NCBI GenBank assembly: GCA_017308515.1
Contig: JAFKEN010000007.1
Coordinates: 186,001-250,000 of the forward strand
Reading direction: 5' to 3'
DNA from: Actinomycetales bacterium
GTDB lineage: Bacteria; Actinomycetota; Actinomycetes; Actinomycetales; Microbacteriaceae
DNA: 64,000 nt
The notes under the pieces were generated by a model, which did not search any database, was not told the DNA's origin, and worked only from the letters and a program-made list of their open reading frames with translations. Made by a program: the position numbers and the translations under genes. Shown here one piece after another: positions 24,247 through 32,486 of this stretch (positions within the stretch are counted from its first letter, which is position 1; every line of letters begins with the position of its first letter).

Positions 24247-25413
24247 GTGAACGAGCGGGAGCGCGAGGAGTCCCTCGAGCGCGCCGAGGCGATGAGCCGG
24301 GGCGCGTGGGTCGACGACGACGACCCGCGGCTGGGCCGGCCGTACGTCGAGTGGGCCGTCGTGCGCGTGCGCATCGGATGGGCGCTGCTGCTGGCTGCCA
24401 TCGTCGGGCTCGTTCTGCTGGGCATCAGCCCCACGCCCTACGTCGTCGAACGGCCCGGGCCCGCCTACGACGCGCTCGGCGACGCCCCGACCACCGAGGG
24501 GGAGTCGGCTCCCGTCATCGCGATCGACGGCGCGACGACCTATCCGACCGACGGCGAGCTCGACCTGCTGACGGTCAACGTCGCCGGCTCGCCCACCCAG
24601 ACCCTCGACTGGTTCCAGGTGCTGCAGGCGTGGGTCGACCCCTCGCAGGCCATCGCGCCCGTCGACCTGCTCTTCCCCGGCGACGCGAGCGAGCAGGACG
24701 TCGACGAGCAGAACGCGGCGCTCATGCGGGACTCCCAGCAGTCGGCCGTCGCCGCCGCGCTCGGCGCCCTCGGGATCGACTACGGCGTCACCGTGGAGGT
24801 GGGCTCGGTCGCGGCCGGGTCCGCCGCGGAGGGCGTGCTCGAGACCGGCGACCGGCTGCTCGAGGTCGGCGGCCGCGCCATCCGCTTCGACACGGACGTG
24901 CGGGCCGCCGTCGAGGCGAACGGGGCGGGCACGCCGATGACGATCCGCGTGCTGCGCGGCGGCGCGCCGCTCGAGCTCGAGGTGACGCCGACGCTCGTGG
25001 GCGGCCGGCCGCTGCTGGGCATCGGCGTGACCGCGCAGTACGACTTCCCCTTCGACGTGGAGGTGCGCCTCGACGACGTCGGCGGACCCAGCGCGGGCCA
25101 GATCTTCGCGCTCGGCATCTACGACAAGCTGACGCCCGGCGCGCTGCTCGGCGGCGCGCATGTGGCGGGCGCCGGCACGATCGCGGCCGACGGCGAGGTC
25201 GGCGCGATCGGCGGCATCGTGCAGAAGATGTACGGGGCCCAGCGCGCGGGCGCCGAGTGGTTCCTCGCCCCGCGGTCGAACTGCGACGAGGTGGTCGGCA
25301 ACGTGCCGGCCGGGCTGCGCGTGGTCGCCGTCGACACCCTCGACGACTCGATCGCCGCGCTCGAGGCGATCGGGCAGGGCGGCGACACCTCCGTGCTGCC
25401 CAGCTGCGGCTGA
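24247..25413 (+). CDS. Membrane-anchored PDZ-S16 (Lon-like, YlbL-type) serine protease
   Basis: This 388-residue protein starts at GTG 24247. After a charged cytoplasmic N-terminus there is one membrane helix (about 40-60, GWALLLAAIVGLVLLGISPT) and then YVVERPGPAYD, typical of YlbL-like proteases. A PDZ domain (about 178-250: YGVTVEVGSVAAGSAAEGVL, GDRLLEVGGRAI) precedes an S16 domain with the Ser-Lys dyad: Ser in DDVGGPSAGQIFAL (about 285) and Lys in GGIVQKMYGAQRAG (about 330). The protease would act outside the membrane. It is upstream of and co-oriented with the UPF0182 gene (97 nt) and divergent from DUF2342, matching the mycobacterial order. The substrate is unknown. Confidence 0.9.
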   Translation: MNEREREESLERAEAMSRGAWVDDDDPRLGRPYVEWAVVRVRIGWALLLAAIVGLVLLGISPTPYVVERPGPAYDALGDAPTTEGESAPVIAIDGATTYPTDGELDLLTVNVAGSPTQTLDWFQVLQAWVDPSQAIAPVDLLFPGDASEQDVDEQNAALMRDSQQSAVAAALGALGIDYGVTVEVGSVAAGSAAEGVLETGDRLLEVGGRAIRFDTDVRAAVEANGAGTPMTIRVLRGGAPLELEVTPTLVGGRPLLGIGVTAQYDFPFDVEVRLDDVGGPSAGQIFALGIYDKLTPGALLGGAHVAGAGTIAADGEVGAIGGIVQKMYGAQRAGAEWFLAPRSNCDEVVGNVPAGLRVVAVDTLDDSIAALEAIGQGGDTSVLPSCG

Positions 25414-25458
25414 GTCCGCCCGGAGTGAACGCCCCAGGGAACCCCGAGGCCCGTCTCC

Positions 25459-25464
25459 TAGAAT
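25459..25464 (+). promoter_or_regulatory. Possible -10 element for the UPF0182 gene
   Basis: TAGAAT lies 46 nt before the GTG start, giving a short leader with a GGGAG ribosome site at about 25499-25503. There is no obvious -35. Confidence 0.4.
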
Positions 25465-25510
25465 TCACGGGATCCGTCCGCCCTCCCTGGTGGACAGACG
25501 GGAGCCCTTC

Positions 25511-28417
25511 GTGACCTCGCCCACCGCCGATCGCCCCGCGCGCCCGCGCAGCACCCTCCGCGTCGCCCTCGGCGTCACCGCCGTCATCGTCGCGGTGCTC
25601 GTCGTGCTGTTCTTCGCCTTCGCGGGCCTCTACACCGAGGTGCTCTGGTTCGACCAGCTCGGCTACCTCGAGGTGCTCACCACCCAGTGGGCCGCCCTCG
25701 CCGTGCTCTTCGCGGTCGGCTTCGTCGCCATGGCGCTCGCGGTGCTCGTGAGCATCGTCATCGCGTTCCGGGTGCGGCCGGTCTACGCCAAGCTCAGCTC
25801 GCAGCTCGACCGCTACCAGCAGGTGATCGAGCCGCTGCGCCGCATCGCGATGTACGGCATCCCCGCGGTGCTCGGTCTCTTCGTGGGCGTCTCGCTCGCC
25901 TCGCGCTGGTCGACCGTGCTGCAGTACCTCAACCGCACCCCCTTCGGGCAGACCGACCCCCAGTTCGGCCTCGACGTCTCCTTCTACGTCTACGACCTGC
26001 CGTTCTGGCGCGGGGTCGTCGGCTACGCCTCCGCGATCGTGCTCATCGCCGGCCTCGCGGCGCTCGCCACCCACTACCTCTACGGCGGCATCCGGATCTC
26101 CGGCCGCGAGGTGCGCATCACGCGGCCGGCGCGCATCCAGCTCGCCGTCACGGCGGCGATCTACCTCGCCCTGCAGGCGGTCTCGATCTGGCTGGACCAG
26201 TACCTGACGCTCTTCGACCCGAACGGCGTCTCGGGCCTCATCACGGGCGTCACGTACGCCGACGCGAACGCGGTGATCCCCGGCCGGGTGATCCTCGCCG
26301 GCATCGCGGCCCTCGTCGCGGTGCTCGCGATCGTCACCGCGGCGATCGGCCGCTGGCGCCTGCCGCTCATCGGCACGGCGCTGCTGATCGTCTCGAGCCT
26401 CGTCGTGGGCGGGCTCTACCCGGGCCTCATCCAGCGCTTCCAGGTGGAGCCCAGCGAGCTCTCGCTCGAGGCGCCCTACATCGACCGCAACATCGAGGCC
26501 ACCCGCGCCGCGTACGGCGTCTCCGACGTCAACGTCGTCAACTACAACGCCACGACCGAGGCCGAGCCCGGAGCGCTGCGGGCCGACGCCGAGACGACCG
26601 CGAACATCCGCATCCTCGACCCGGCGCTCGTCTCCGACACCTTCGCGCAGCTCGAGCAGGTGCGGCAGTACTACCAGTTCGACGAGCACCTCGACGTCGA
26701 CCGCTACAAGATCGACGGCGCCACCCAGGACACCGTCATCGCCGTGCGCGAGCTCAACCAGGGCAACCAGAGCTCGGGTGGCTGGGTCAACGACACGCTC
26801 GTCTACACGCACGGCTACGGCGTGGTCGCCGCCTACGGCAACAAGCGCACCGTCGACGGCCAGCCGGTGTTCCTCGAGTCGGGGATCCCCTCGACCGGGC
26901 AGCTGGGCGACTTCGAGCCGCGCGTGTACTTCGGCGAGCAGTCGCCGCGGTACTCGATCGTCGGCGCGGCGGAGGGCACCGACCCGATCGAGCTCGACTA
27001 CCCCTCGGGCGGCGAGAACACCGACGGCAACGTCTACAACACCTACGACGGCGACGGCGGCCCGAAGCTCGGCGACTTCTTCACCCGGCTCGTCTACGCG
27101 ATCAAGTTCCAGAGCGAGCAGATCGTGCTGTCGAACTCGGTGACCGACTCGTCGCAGATCCTCTACGACCGCTCGCCCAAGGAGCGGGTCGCGAAGGTCG
27201 CGCCGTACCTGACGCTCGACTCCGACGCCTACCCGGCGGTCGTCGACGGGCGCATCGTGTGGATCCTCGACGGCTACACGACGAGCGCGAACTACCCGTA
27301 CTCGCGCATCGAGCAGCTCTCCAACGTGATCGCCGACACCTACACGCCGCAGCCGGCGTTCGCGCTCGACGACATCAACTACATCCGCAACTCGGTGAAG
27401 GCGACCGTGGACGCCTACACGGGCAAGGTGACGCTGTACGCCTGGGATGCCGAGGATCCGCTGCTCCAGACCTGGCAGAAGATCTTCCCCTCGACGGTCG
27501 TGCCGGCGAGCGAGATGAGCCCGGAGCTGCGCGCGCACATCCGCTACCCGGAGGACCTCTTCAAGGTGCAGCGGTCGATCCTGCAGACGTACCACGTGAC
27601 GCAGGCCGGCTCGTTCTTCCGCGGCGACGACGCGTGGTCGACGCCCGACGACCCGACCCAGACCACGGGCGTCGCGCAGCCGCCGTACTACCTGACGATG
27701 CAGGTTCCCGGGACGGATGACCCGGCGTTCACGCTGTACTCGACCTACATCCCGCGCTCGAGCGCGGCCGACAGTCGCAGCGTGCTCACCGGCTACCTCG
27801 CGGTCAACGCCGACGACGGGCCCGACTACGGCAAGCTGACGCTCCTCACGCTGCCGAAGAACGACACCGTGCCCGGCCCCGGTCAGGTGCAGAACCAGTT
27901 CACCTCCGACGCGGAGGTGGCCGACCAGCTGAACATCCTCTCGCGCGGCGACACCACGGTGATCCGGGGCAACCTGCTGACGCTGCCGCTCGGCGGCGGG
28001 CTGCTCTACGTGCAGCCGGTCTATGTGCAGTCGACGGGGGAGACGAGCTACCCGCTGCTGCGCAAGATCCTCGTCGCCTTCGGCGACCAGGTGGCCTTCG
28101 AGGACACGCTGGACGCGGCGCTCGACGACGTCTTCGGCGGCGACTCCGGGGCCGACGCGGGCGACACCGGGGTTCCGGGCGACACCGGCGGAGGCACCGC
28201 GGGCGACGGCACGGACACCGGCGGTTCGACCGGCGACGGGACCACCGGGGGATCCGGCACCGCCACCAACGCGGACCTGCAGAAGGCGCTGCGCGACTAC
28301 CAGAGCGCCCTCGCCGACCGCCAGGCGGCCTACGCCTCGGGCGACCTCGTCGCCGCGGCCGAGGCCGACCAGCGGATGCAGGACGCCGTCGAGCGGGCGA
28401 TCGCCGCGGCCGGCTGA
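25511..28417 (+). CDS. UPF0182 integral membrane protein
   Basis: This 968-residue protein has seven predicted membrane helices in the first third (from VALGVTAVIVAVLVVLFFAF to LIGTALLIVSSLVVGGLYPG) and a large extracytoplasmic domain of about 550 residues. The signatures LYTEVLWFDQLGYLEVLTTQ and FYVYDLPFWRG are characteristic of UPF0182 (mycobacterial Rv3193c). The last 100 residues contain an acidic Gly/Asp/Thr-rich repeat stretch (about 876-920) and a charged helix (LQKALRDYQSALADRQAAYA). The role of the family is unknown. It starts at GTG 25511, where VTSPTADRPA begins. A strong hairpin follows the stop. Confidence 0.93.
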   Translation: MTSPTADRPARPRSTLRVALGVTAVIVAVLVVLFFAFAGLYTEVLWFDQLGYLEVLTTQWAALAVLFAVGFVAMALAVLVSIVIAFRVRPVYAKLSSQLDRYQQVIEPLRRIAMYGIPAVLGLFVGVSLASRWSTVLQYLNRTPFGQTDPQFGLDVSFYVYDLPFWRGVVGYASAIVLIAGLAALATHYLYGGIRISGREVRITRPARIQLAVTAAIYLALQAVSIWLDQYLTLFDPNGVSGLITGVTYADANAVIPGRVILAGIAALVAVLAIVTAAIGRWRLPLIGTALLIVSSLVVGGLYPGLIQRFQVEPSELSLEAPYIDRNIEATRAAYGVSDVNVVNYNATTEAEPGALRADAETTANIRILDPALVSDTFAQLEQVRQYYQFDEHLDVDRYKIDGATQDTVIAVRELNQGNQSSGGWVNDTLVYTHGYGVVAAYGNKRTVDGQPVFLESGIPSTGQLGDFEPRVYFGEQSPRYSIVGAAEGTDPIELDYPSGGENTDGNVYNTYDGDGGPKLGDFFTRLVYAIKFQSEQIVLSNSVTDSSQILYDRSPKERVAKVAPYLTLDSDAYPAVVDGRIVWILDGYTTSANYPYSRIEQLSNVIADTYTPQPAFALDDINYIRNSVKATVDAYTGKVTLYAWDAEDPLLQTWQKIFPSTVVPASEMSPELRAHIRYPEDLFKVQRSILQTYHVTQAGSFFRGDDAWSTPDDPTQTTGVAQPPYYLTMQVPGTDDPAFTLYSTYIPRSSAADSRSVLTGYLAVNADDGPDYGKLTLLTLPKNDTVPGPGQVQNQFTSDAEVADQLNILSRGDTTVIRGNLLTLPLGGGLLYVQPVYVQSTGETSYPLLRKILVAFGDQVAFEDTLDAALDDVFGGDSGADAGDTGVPGDTGGGTAGDGTDTGGSTGDGTTGGSGTATNADLQKALRDYQSALADRQAAYASGDLVAAAEADQRMQDAVERAIAAAG

Positions 28418-28431
28418 GCCGAGCCACCCGC

Positions 28432-28463
28432 GAGTGCGGAGCCCGACCGCGGGCTCCGCACTC
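28432..28463 (+). terminator. Strong hairpin terminator after the UPF0182 gene
   Basis: GAGTGCGGAGCCCG and CGGGCTCCGCACTC form a perfect 14-bp stem with an ACCG loop, 15 nt after the stop and before the tRNA promoter. Confidence 0.7.
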
Positions 28464-28478
28464 CGCCCGCGACCGTGC

Positions 28479-28484
28479 TAAGCT
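28479..28484 (+). promoter_or_regulatory. Possible -10 element of the initiator tRNA gene
   Basis: TAAGCT lies 12 nt before the mature tRNA 5' end, between the upstream terminator and the tRNA. No convincing -35 was seen. Confidence 0.4.
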
Positions 28485-28496
28485 CGACCCTCGTGC

Positions 28497-28570
28497 CGCG
28501 GGGTGGAGCAGTTCGGTAGCTCGCTGGGCTCATAACCCAGAGGTCGCAGGTTCAAATCCTGTCCCCGCAA
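28497..28570 (+). tRNA. Initiator tRNA-fMet (anticodon CAU)
   Basis: This 74-nt cloverleaf begins CGCGGGG and ends CCCCGCA plus discriminator A. The first base pair would be C1-A72, a mismatch that marks bacterial initiator tRNA. The anticodon stem-loop CTGGGCTCATAACCCAG has three consecutive G-C pairs next to the loop, the other initiator hallmark. The D-arm is GAGCAGTTCGGTAGCTC and the T-arm CAGGTTCAAATCCTG. CCA is not encoded. Confidence 0.96.
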
Positions 28571-28582
28571 CTCCAGCAGCAG

Positions 28583-28616
28583 ACGAAGGCCCCGGTCGGA
28601 CGACCGGGGCCTTCGT
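28583..28616 (+). terminator. Terminator after the initiator tRNA
   Basis: ACGAAGGCCCCGGTCG and CGACCGGGGCCTTCGT are perfectly complementary 16-nt arms, with the innermost bases forming the loop, starting 13 nt after the tRNA. The stem also lies downstream of the opposing sensor gene stop (28662), so it may serve both strands. Confidence 0.75.
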
Positions 28617-28661
28617 CGTGCGAGGCTCACGGGACACCGGAGTCGCCGCGGTGGCGCGGCC

Positions 28662-29711
28662 TCACTCGCGCGCGACGTCGAGGCGCTCCTCGAGGCCTGC
28701 GCCGCTGACCCAGACGGAGACCCCGTCGCCGTCGCTCAGTCGCACGGTCACCTCGCCCTCGTCGATCGGACCCAGCAGCGAGGCGACCCGCGTGCGGGCG
28801 CGCTCGAGCGCGGTGGGGTCGACCTCCGCCGGGGCGTCGTCGAGCAGCACCACCTCGACCCCGCGACGCCGCGCGGCGCGGGCCGCGGCCGCGATCGGCT
28901 CGACGGCGAGCCGGCCGCCGCGCACCTCGTCGCGCAGGGCCGCCTCGACGAGACCCGACTCGAGGCGGTCGGCGGGCGTCGCGCGACCCTCGGCGATCGC
29001 GGCGAGCAGCGGGCCCGCCTCCTCGCGGATGCGGGCGACGCGCTCGCGGCGCACCCGCACCTGTGCCTCCGCGAGCGCCTCCTCGGTGGCCAGGCGCGAC
29101 TCGGCGGCCTGGAGGGCGAGGATCCGCCGGGCGGCGCGGTGCAGCCCGACCGCGAAGATCGTGCCCGCCAGCAGCACGATGGGCTGCGTGTAGTTGGTCT
29201 CGAGGCCGCGCCACACGCTCCCGGTCGCGACGACGCTCCAGCACATCTGCGCGGTGAGCGCGAGCGCCATGCCGATCCACGCGCCGAGGAGCCGGCCGCG
29301 CAGGGCGAGGGCGAAGCACAGGAACGACGAGGCGTTGATGTACCAGCCGGTGTAGTCCATCGGCTGGTCGATCGGCACCGCCCAGCTCGCGAGCGGCACG
29401 TCGGCGAGCACGACGACCCAGACCACCCCGACCCGCCACCACGGGATCGGAGTCGGCCCGCCGATCGTCACGATCGCGGCGGCGCCCACGGTGAGTGCGA
29501 TCCCGGCGAGCATGCGCGGGTCGAGCGTCGATCCGGGCGTGGACAGGATCGCGGCGGTCGCATAGGTGACCGAGAACAGCACGAGCAGCGCCACGGCGCC
29601 GGGCCCGACGAGGCCGATCAGCCGGCCGACGTCGACCTCGGAATCGGAACCGGACCCGGACCCCTCGATCCGACCGCCGGAAGCCGCGCCCCGCGCGCGC
29701 CGGGCGTTCAC
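28662..29711 (-). CDS. Degenerate sensor-kinase-like membrane protein
   Basis: This 349-residue protein has six hydrophobic segments (about 30-215), then a charged helix (LAEAQVRVRRERVARIREEA, about 225-245) resembling a dimerisation helix, and a C-terminal domain of about 95 residues. The C-terminal domain ends in DGDGVSVWVSGAGLEERLDV and lacks the N-box Asn, the DxGxG box and the G2 motif of histidine-kinase ATPase domains. It starts at a GTG overlapping the stop of the intact kinase gene (GTGA), so it is translated with the kinase and regulator. It may be a paralogous co-sensor that lost phosphotransfer, which is an inference. Confidence 0.75.
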   Translation of the reverse strand: MNARRARGAASGGRIEGSGSGSDSEVDVGRLIGLVGPGAVALLVLFSVTYATAAILSTPGSTLDPRMLAGIALTVGAAAIVTIGGPTPIPWWRVGVVWVVVLADVPLASWAVPIDQPMDYTGWYINASSFLCFALALRGRLLGAWIGMALALTAQMCWSVVATGSVWRGLETNYTQPIVLLAGTIFAVGLHRAARRILALQAAESRLATEEALAEAQVRVRRERVARIREEAGPLLAAIAEGRATPADRLESGLVEAALRDEVRGGRLAVEPIAAAARAARRRGVEVVLLDDAPAEVDPTALERARTRVASLLGPIDEGEVTVRLSDGDGVSVWVSGAGLEERLDVARE

Positions 29712-30916
29712 GCGCGCCGCCAGTCGAGCTCGACGACCGTGCCGTGCCCCGGTCGGGACGCGACCCGGGCGCTGCCGCCGGTCACGCCGCGCATCCGGGC
29801 GAGGATGCTCACCCGCACGCCCAGCCGCGCCTCGCCGATGCGCTCGGGGTCGAAGCCGCGCCCGTCGTCGACGACCCGCACCCGGATGCCGCCCGGCTCC
29901 GGCAGCACCCGCACGAGACAGGTGGGCTCGCGGTCGGCCGTGCGCCCGTGCCGTGCGCTGTTCTTGAGCGCCTCGCGCGTCGCCTCGCTGAGCGCCTCGA
30001 CGACCTGGGGCGGCACCCGGCGTTCGGGATCGACCTCGCCCTCGACCCGGAACAGCGCCGTGGGCGCGACCTCCGTCACGACCCCCTGCAGCGCCCAGAG
30101 CGCCGCGCGCTCGTCGAGATCGGCGCGATCGGCGAGGGGACCGCTCGGGCGGTCGGCGGCGTCGAGGGCGGCCAGAGCGCGGGTGGCCGCGTCGCGCGCG
30201 ACCGCGGAGTCGCGCCCGCTCTGCGCGTAGGCGAGCAGCGTCGAGAGCACGTGGTCGTGCAGCAGCGCGTGCAGGCGCGCGTCGTCGACGGCGTGGGCGC
30301 CCGCGGTGGCGGCGAGCCGCGCCTGGGCGCTCGCGGCCGCGGCGCGCTCGTCGAGCATCCGCCCGGCACGCAGCGTCGCGAGGGCGATCGCGAAGCAGAC
30401 GAACAGGAAGAACGTGTCGGTCGCGGCCGCGAGCAGCGGGGTCGGGGCCCCGAGGGCGAGCGACAGCGGCGTCGCGGTCGCGACCATGAGCGCGGCGAGG
30501 GCGACGGCGCCGATCCAGGCGCCGAGCGGGCGGAACGCGAGCGCGAACCCGGTCGCGCCCAGCACCGCGACGTCGAAGAGCCAGGGCGCCCGCTCGGAGC
30601 CCGGCGGCCCGGCGACCGTCGCGAGCGGGGCGAGCGCGAGGCCCGCGGCGACCACGAGGCCCAGCGCCGCGCCGACGCCGCGCAGCACGCCCATGGAGGC
30701 GCGGCGGCCGAGCACGAGCAGGGCGACGCCGCACGCGGCGATGCCGCCGAGCACCCCGGCGGTCCACCATCCCCGGTAGACGACGAGGGGGAACAGCACC
30801 GAGCTCAGGTTCGCGCCCAGCAGCAGCAGGGCGCCGACGCCGAGCGCGAGCGCGACCGTGCGGAACATCCGCTCGTAGGCGCTGCGCTCCCGCGGGTCGC
30901 GGGTCGTCGCGGTCAC
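29708..30916 (-). CDS. Sensor histidine kinase (NarL-type partner)
   Basis: This 402-residue protein has about seven membrane helices in the first 200 residues. A dimerisation/phosphoacceptor region follows with LHALLHDHVLSTLLAYAQSG (candidate phospho-His in LHD). The C-terminal HATPase domain has the N-box EATREALKNSARHG (about 305-318), the G1 box VVDDGRGFDPERIGEARLG and a GHGTVVELDW end. The extracellular loops are short, so the signal is probably sensed in or near the membrane. It starts at GTG 30914-30916 overlapping the regulator stop and overlaps the degenerate sensor by GTGA. The operon order is regulator, kinase, degenerate sensor. Confidence 0.87.
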   Translation of the reverse strand: MTATTRDPRERSAYERMFRTVALALGVGALLLLGANLSSVLFPLVVYRGWWTAGVLGGIAACGVALLVLGRRASMGVLRGVGAALGLVVAAGLALAPLATVAGPPGSERAPWLFDVAVLGATGFALAFRPLGAWIGAVALAALMVATATPLSLALGAPTPLLAAATDTFFLFVCFAIALATLRAGRMLDERAAAASAQARLAATAGAHAVDDARLHALLHDHVLSTLLAYAQSGRDSAVARDAATRALAALDAADRPSGPLADRADLDERAALWALQGVVTEVAPTALFRVEGEVDPERRVPPQVVEALSEATREALKNSARHGRTADREPTCLVRVLPEPGGIRVRVVDDGRGFDPERIGEARLGVRVSILARMRGVTGGSARVASRPGHGTVVELDWRRA

Positions 30917-31578
30917 GGGTGGTGCGAGTCGGGGCCGGGCAGGATCCCGTCTTCGACGGCGCGCATGTAGAGATCGACCTTCGTGTAGGCGGGCCGGCCG
31001 ACCTCGCCGTACTTCGCGCGGATGCGCCGCACGTAGTCGTTGACGGTGTTCACCGAGATGCCGAGCTCGTCGGCGACCGCCTGCGCCTTCCAGCCGCGGG
31101 CGAACAACGACAGCACGCGCCGCTCCTGCGCGCTCAGCGCGGCGCGCTCGAGTTCGGGGTCGGTGTCGATCGCGGCGGCGAGCTCGGTCGACAGCAGCGG
31201 CAGCCCCTCGGCGATCCTCTCGAGGGACTCGATGAGCACGGAGAGCGGCGCGGACTTGCGCACGAGTCCGAGCGCCGAGGTGCGCGCCGCGGCGCGCACG
31301 AGGTGCTCGTGCTCGCCGGAGGTGTAGATGATCGTGTCGATGCCGGCCTCGGAGAGCCGTTCGACGTTGGTCACGGGGGAGGAGCCGTCGGGCAGGCGCA
31401 GGTCGAGCACCGCCAGGTCGACCTCCGGGAAGGTCGCGAGAAGCTCGTCGATCGACTCGGCGCGACCGAGGTACTCGAGACCGGGCACCGCCGCGACGGC
31501 GCTCTCGAGGGCGATGGAGATGACCTCGTGATCGTCAACGAGGACGAGTCGGCGTCCACGGGCCTCGGGCAGGCTCAT
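30913..31578 (-). CDS. LuxR-type response regulator (NarL/FixJ family)
   Basis: This 221-residue protein has a receiver domain at about 10-125, with the acidic pocket VLVDDHEVIS, the phospho-acceptor Asp in LAVLDLRLPDG (about 57), Thr/Ser in IIYTSGEHEH and the conserved Lys in LVRKSAPLS. A GerE helix-turn-helix follows (about 150-205: LSAQERRVLSLFARGWKAQA, VADELGISVNTVNDYVRRI). It binds DNA in the cytoplasm after phosphorylation by the co-operonic kinase. It is the first gene of the three-gene operon, with an ATG start 6 nt after TAGCGT. The target genes are not evident. Confidence 0.92.
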   Translation of the reverse strand: MSLPEARGRRLVLVDDHEVISIALESAVAAVPGLEYLGRAESIDELLATFPEVDLAVLDLRLPDGSSPVTNVERLSEAGIDTIIYTSGEHEHLVRAAARTSALGLVRKSAPLSVLIESLERIAEGLPLLSTELAAAIDTDPELERAALSAQERRVLSLFARGWKAQAVADELGISVNTVNDYVRRIRAKYGEVGRPAYTKVDLYMRAVEDGILPGPDSHHP

Positions 31579-31584
31579 GTCGGT

Positions 31585-31590
31585 ACGCTA
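31585..31590 (-). promoter_or_regulatory. -10 element, leaderless promoter of the two-component operon
   Basis: TAGCGT on the minus strand, 6 nt, then ATG at 31578. Confidence 0.55.
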
Positions 31591-31656
31591 CCCAGCCTTC
31601 GCTCGCCTGGTGTGAGGCGCGCTCGGGTATCTGCTCAGGAAGCCCTCAGCGCAGCC

Positions 31657-32340
31657 TCAGGACGTGGCGCCCTGCCCGGTACGACCGCGCGCGACGCGCG
31701 CCTGGATCGCGAGCACCACGAGCATGACGCCGATGACGACGGCCCAGATGCCGACGAGCCAGACGAGGCTCAGCACCGACTGGCCGGGGTTCAGCAGCAC
31801 CACGACCATGAGCACGATGCCGAACACGAGGCTCGGGATCGAGGAGATGAGCGCGATCGCCTTGCGGCCGCCGTCGGCGGTGAGGCTCGCCGCGGCGGGG
31901 ATGCCGAAGGCGCCCGTGACGACCGAGTAGATCGCGATCACCCAGAGCGCGACGAGGCCGCCGACGAGACCGGCGAAGCCGGGCAGCGCGAAGGCGACGA
32001 GGCCCGCGAGCAGGAAGATGATGCCCTGCACGAGGAGCCAGCCCCAGCCGCGCGTGTGCCGGGCCCGGATGGCGTGTGCGATGCCGAGCACGCCGTCGAC
32101 GATCGCGAAGGCCGCGAAGACGAAGACGATGCCGGTCAGGGCGAGCACCGGGGCGACGATCGCGATCACGCCGAAGGCGAGGGCCGCGATGCCGCGGATG
32201 AGCACGATCCACCACACCGAGCGCGCGGCAGCCGCGACCGGGTCGAGGGCGATCTCCTCGGCACCCGCCGTGAAGCCCTCGAGGGGATCGGCGTCGGCCG
32301 GGCGCTCGGAGGCCGGACGGTCGGAAGAGGGGCTCGTCAT
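31657..32340 (-). CDS. DUF308 (HdeD-like) membrane protein
   Basis: This 227-residue protein has an acidic 45-residue N-terminus followed by six hydrophobic helices in three similar pairs, e.g. WWIVLIRGIAALAFGVIAIV at about 50-70. The repeated two-helix unit with short Arg/Gly turns (AHAIRARHTRGWGWLLVQGI) is the DUF308/HdeD fold. HdeD is linked to acid resistance in E. coli; the function of actinobacterial members is unknown. It starts at ATG 32338-32340 with a TAGGGT element 7 nt upstream; a longer frame upstream lacks conservation. It is divergent from the HtrA-like protease gene. Confidence 0.87.
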   Translation of the reverse strand: MTSPSSDRPASERPADADPLEGFTAGAEEIALDPVAAAARSVWWIVLIRGIAALAFGVIAIVAPVLALTGIVFVFAAFAIVDGVLGIAHAIRARHTRGWGWLLVQGIIFLLAGLVAFALPGFAGLVGGLVALWVIAIYSVVTGAFGIPAAASLTADGGRKAIALISSIPSLVFGIVLMVVVLLNPGQSVLSLVWLVGIWAVVIGVMLVVLAIQARVARGRTGQGATS

Positions 32341-32347
32341 GGCCACG

Positions 32348-32353
32348 ACCCTA
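32348..32353 (-). promoter_or_regulatory. -10 element, leaderless promoter of the DUF308 gene
   Basis: TAGGGT on the minus strand, 7 nt, then ATG at 32340. Confidence 0.5.
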
Positions 32354-32486
32354 GCGGCGGAGGGGCCCGGAGACGAGCGGCGGGGCCGCACCCGCCCGCG
32401 CGGCGCGGGGCACGGGCGGGCTCGCAGCGGCGACATAGACGATGCTCAGAGAATGGAGTCAGCCTGAGGGCGCTGAAAGGAGCACC

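Noticed and set aside
28138-28262. Tandem-repeat-like DNA (GGCGACACCGG-type units)
   Set aside because: It lies within the UPF0182 coding sequence and encodes its Gly/Asp/Thr-rich tail; ordinary low-complexity coding.
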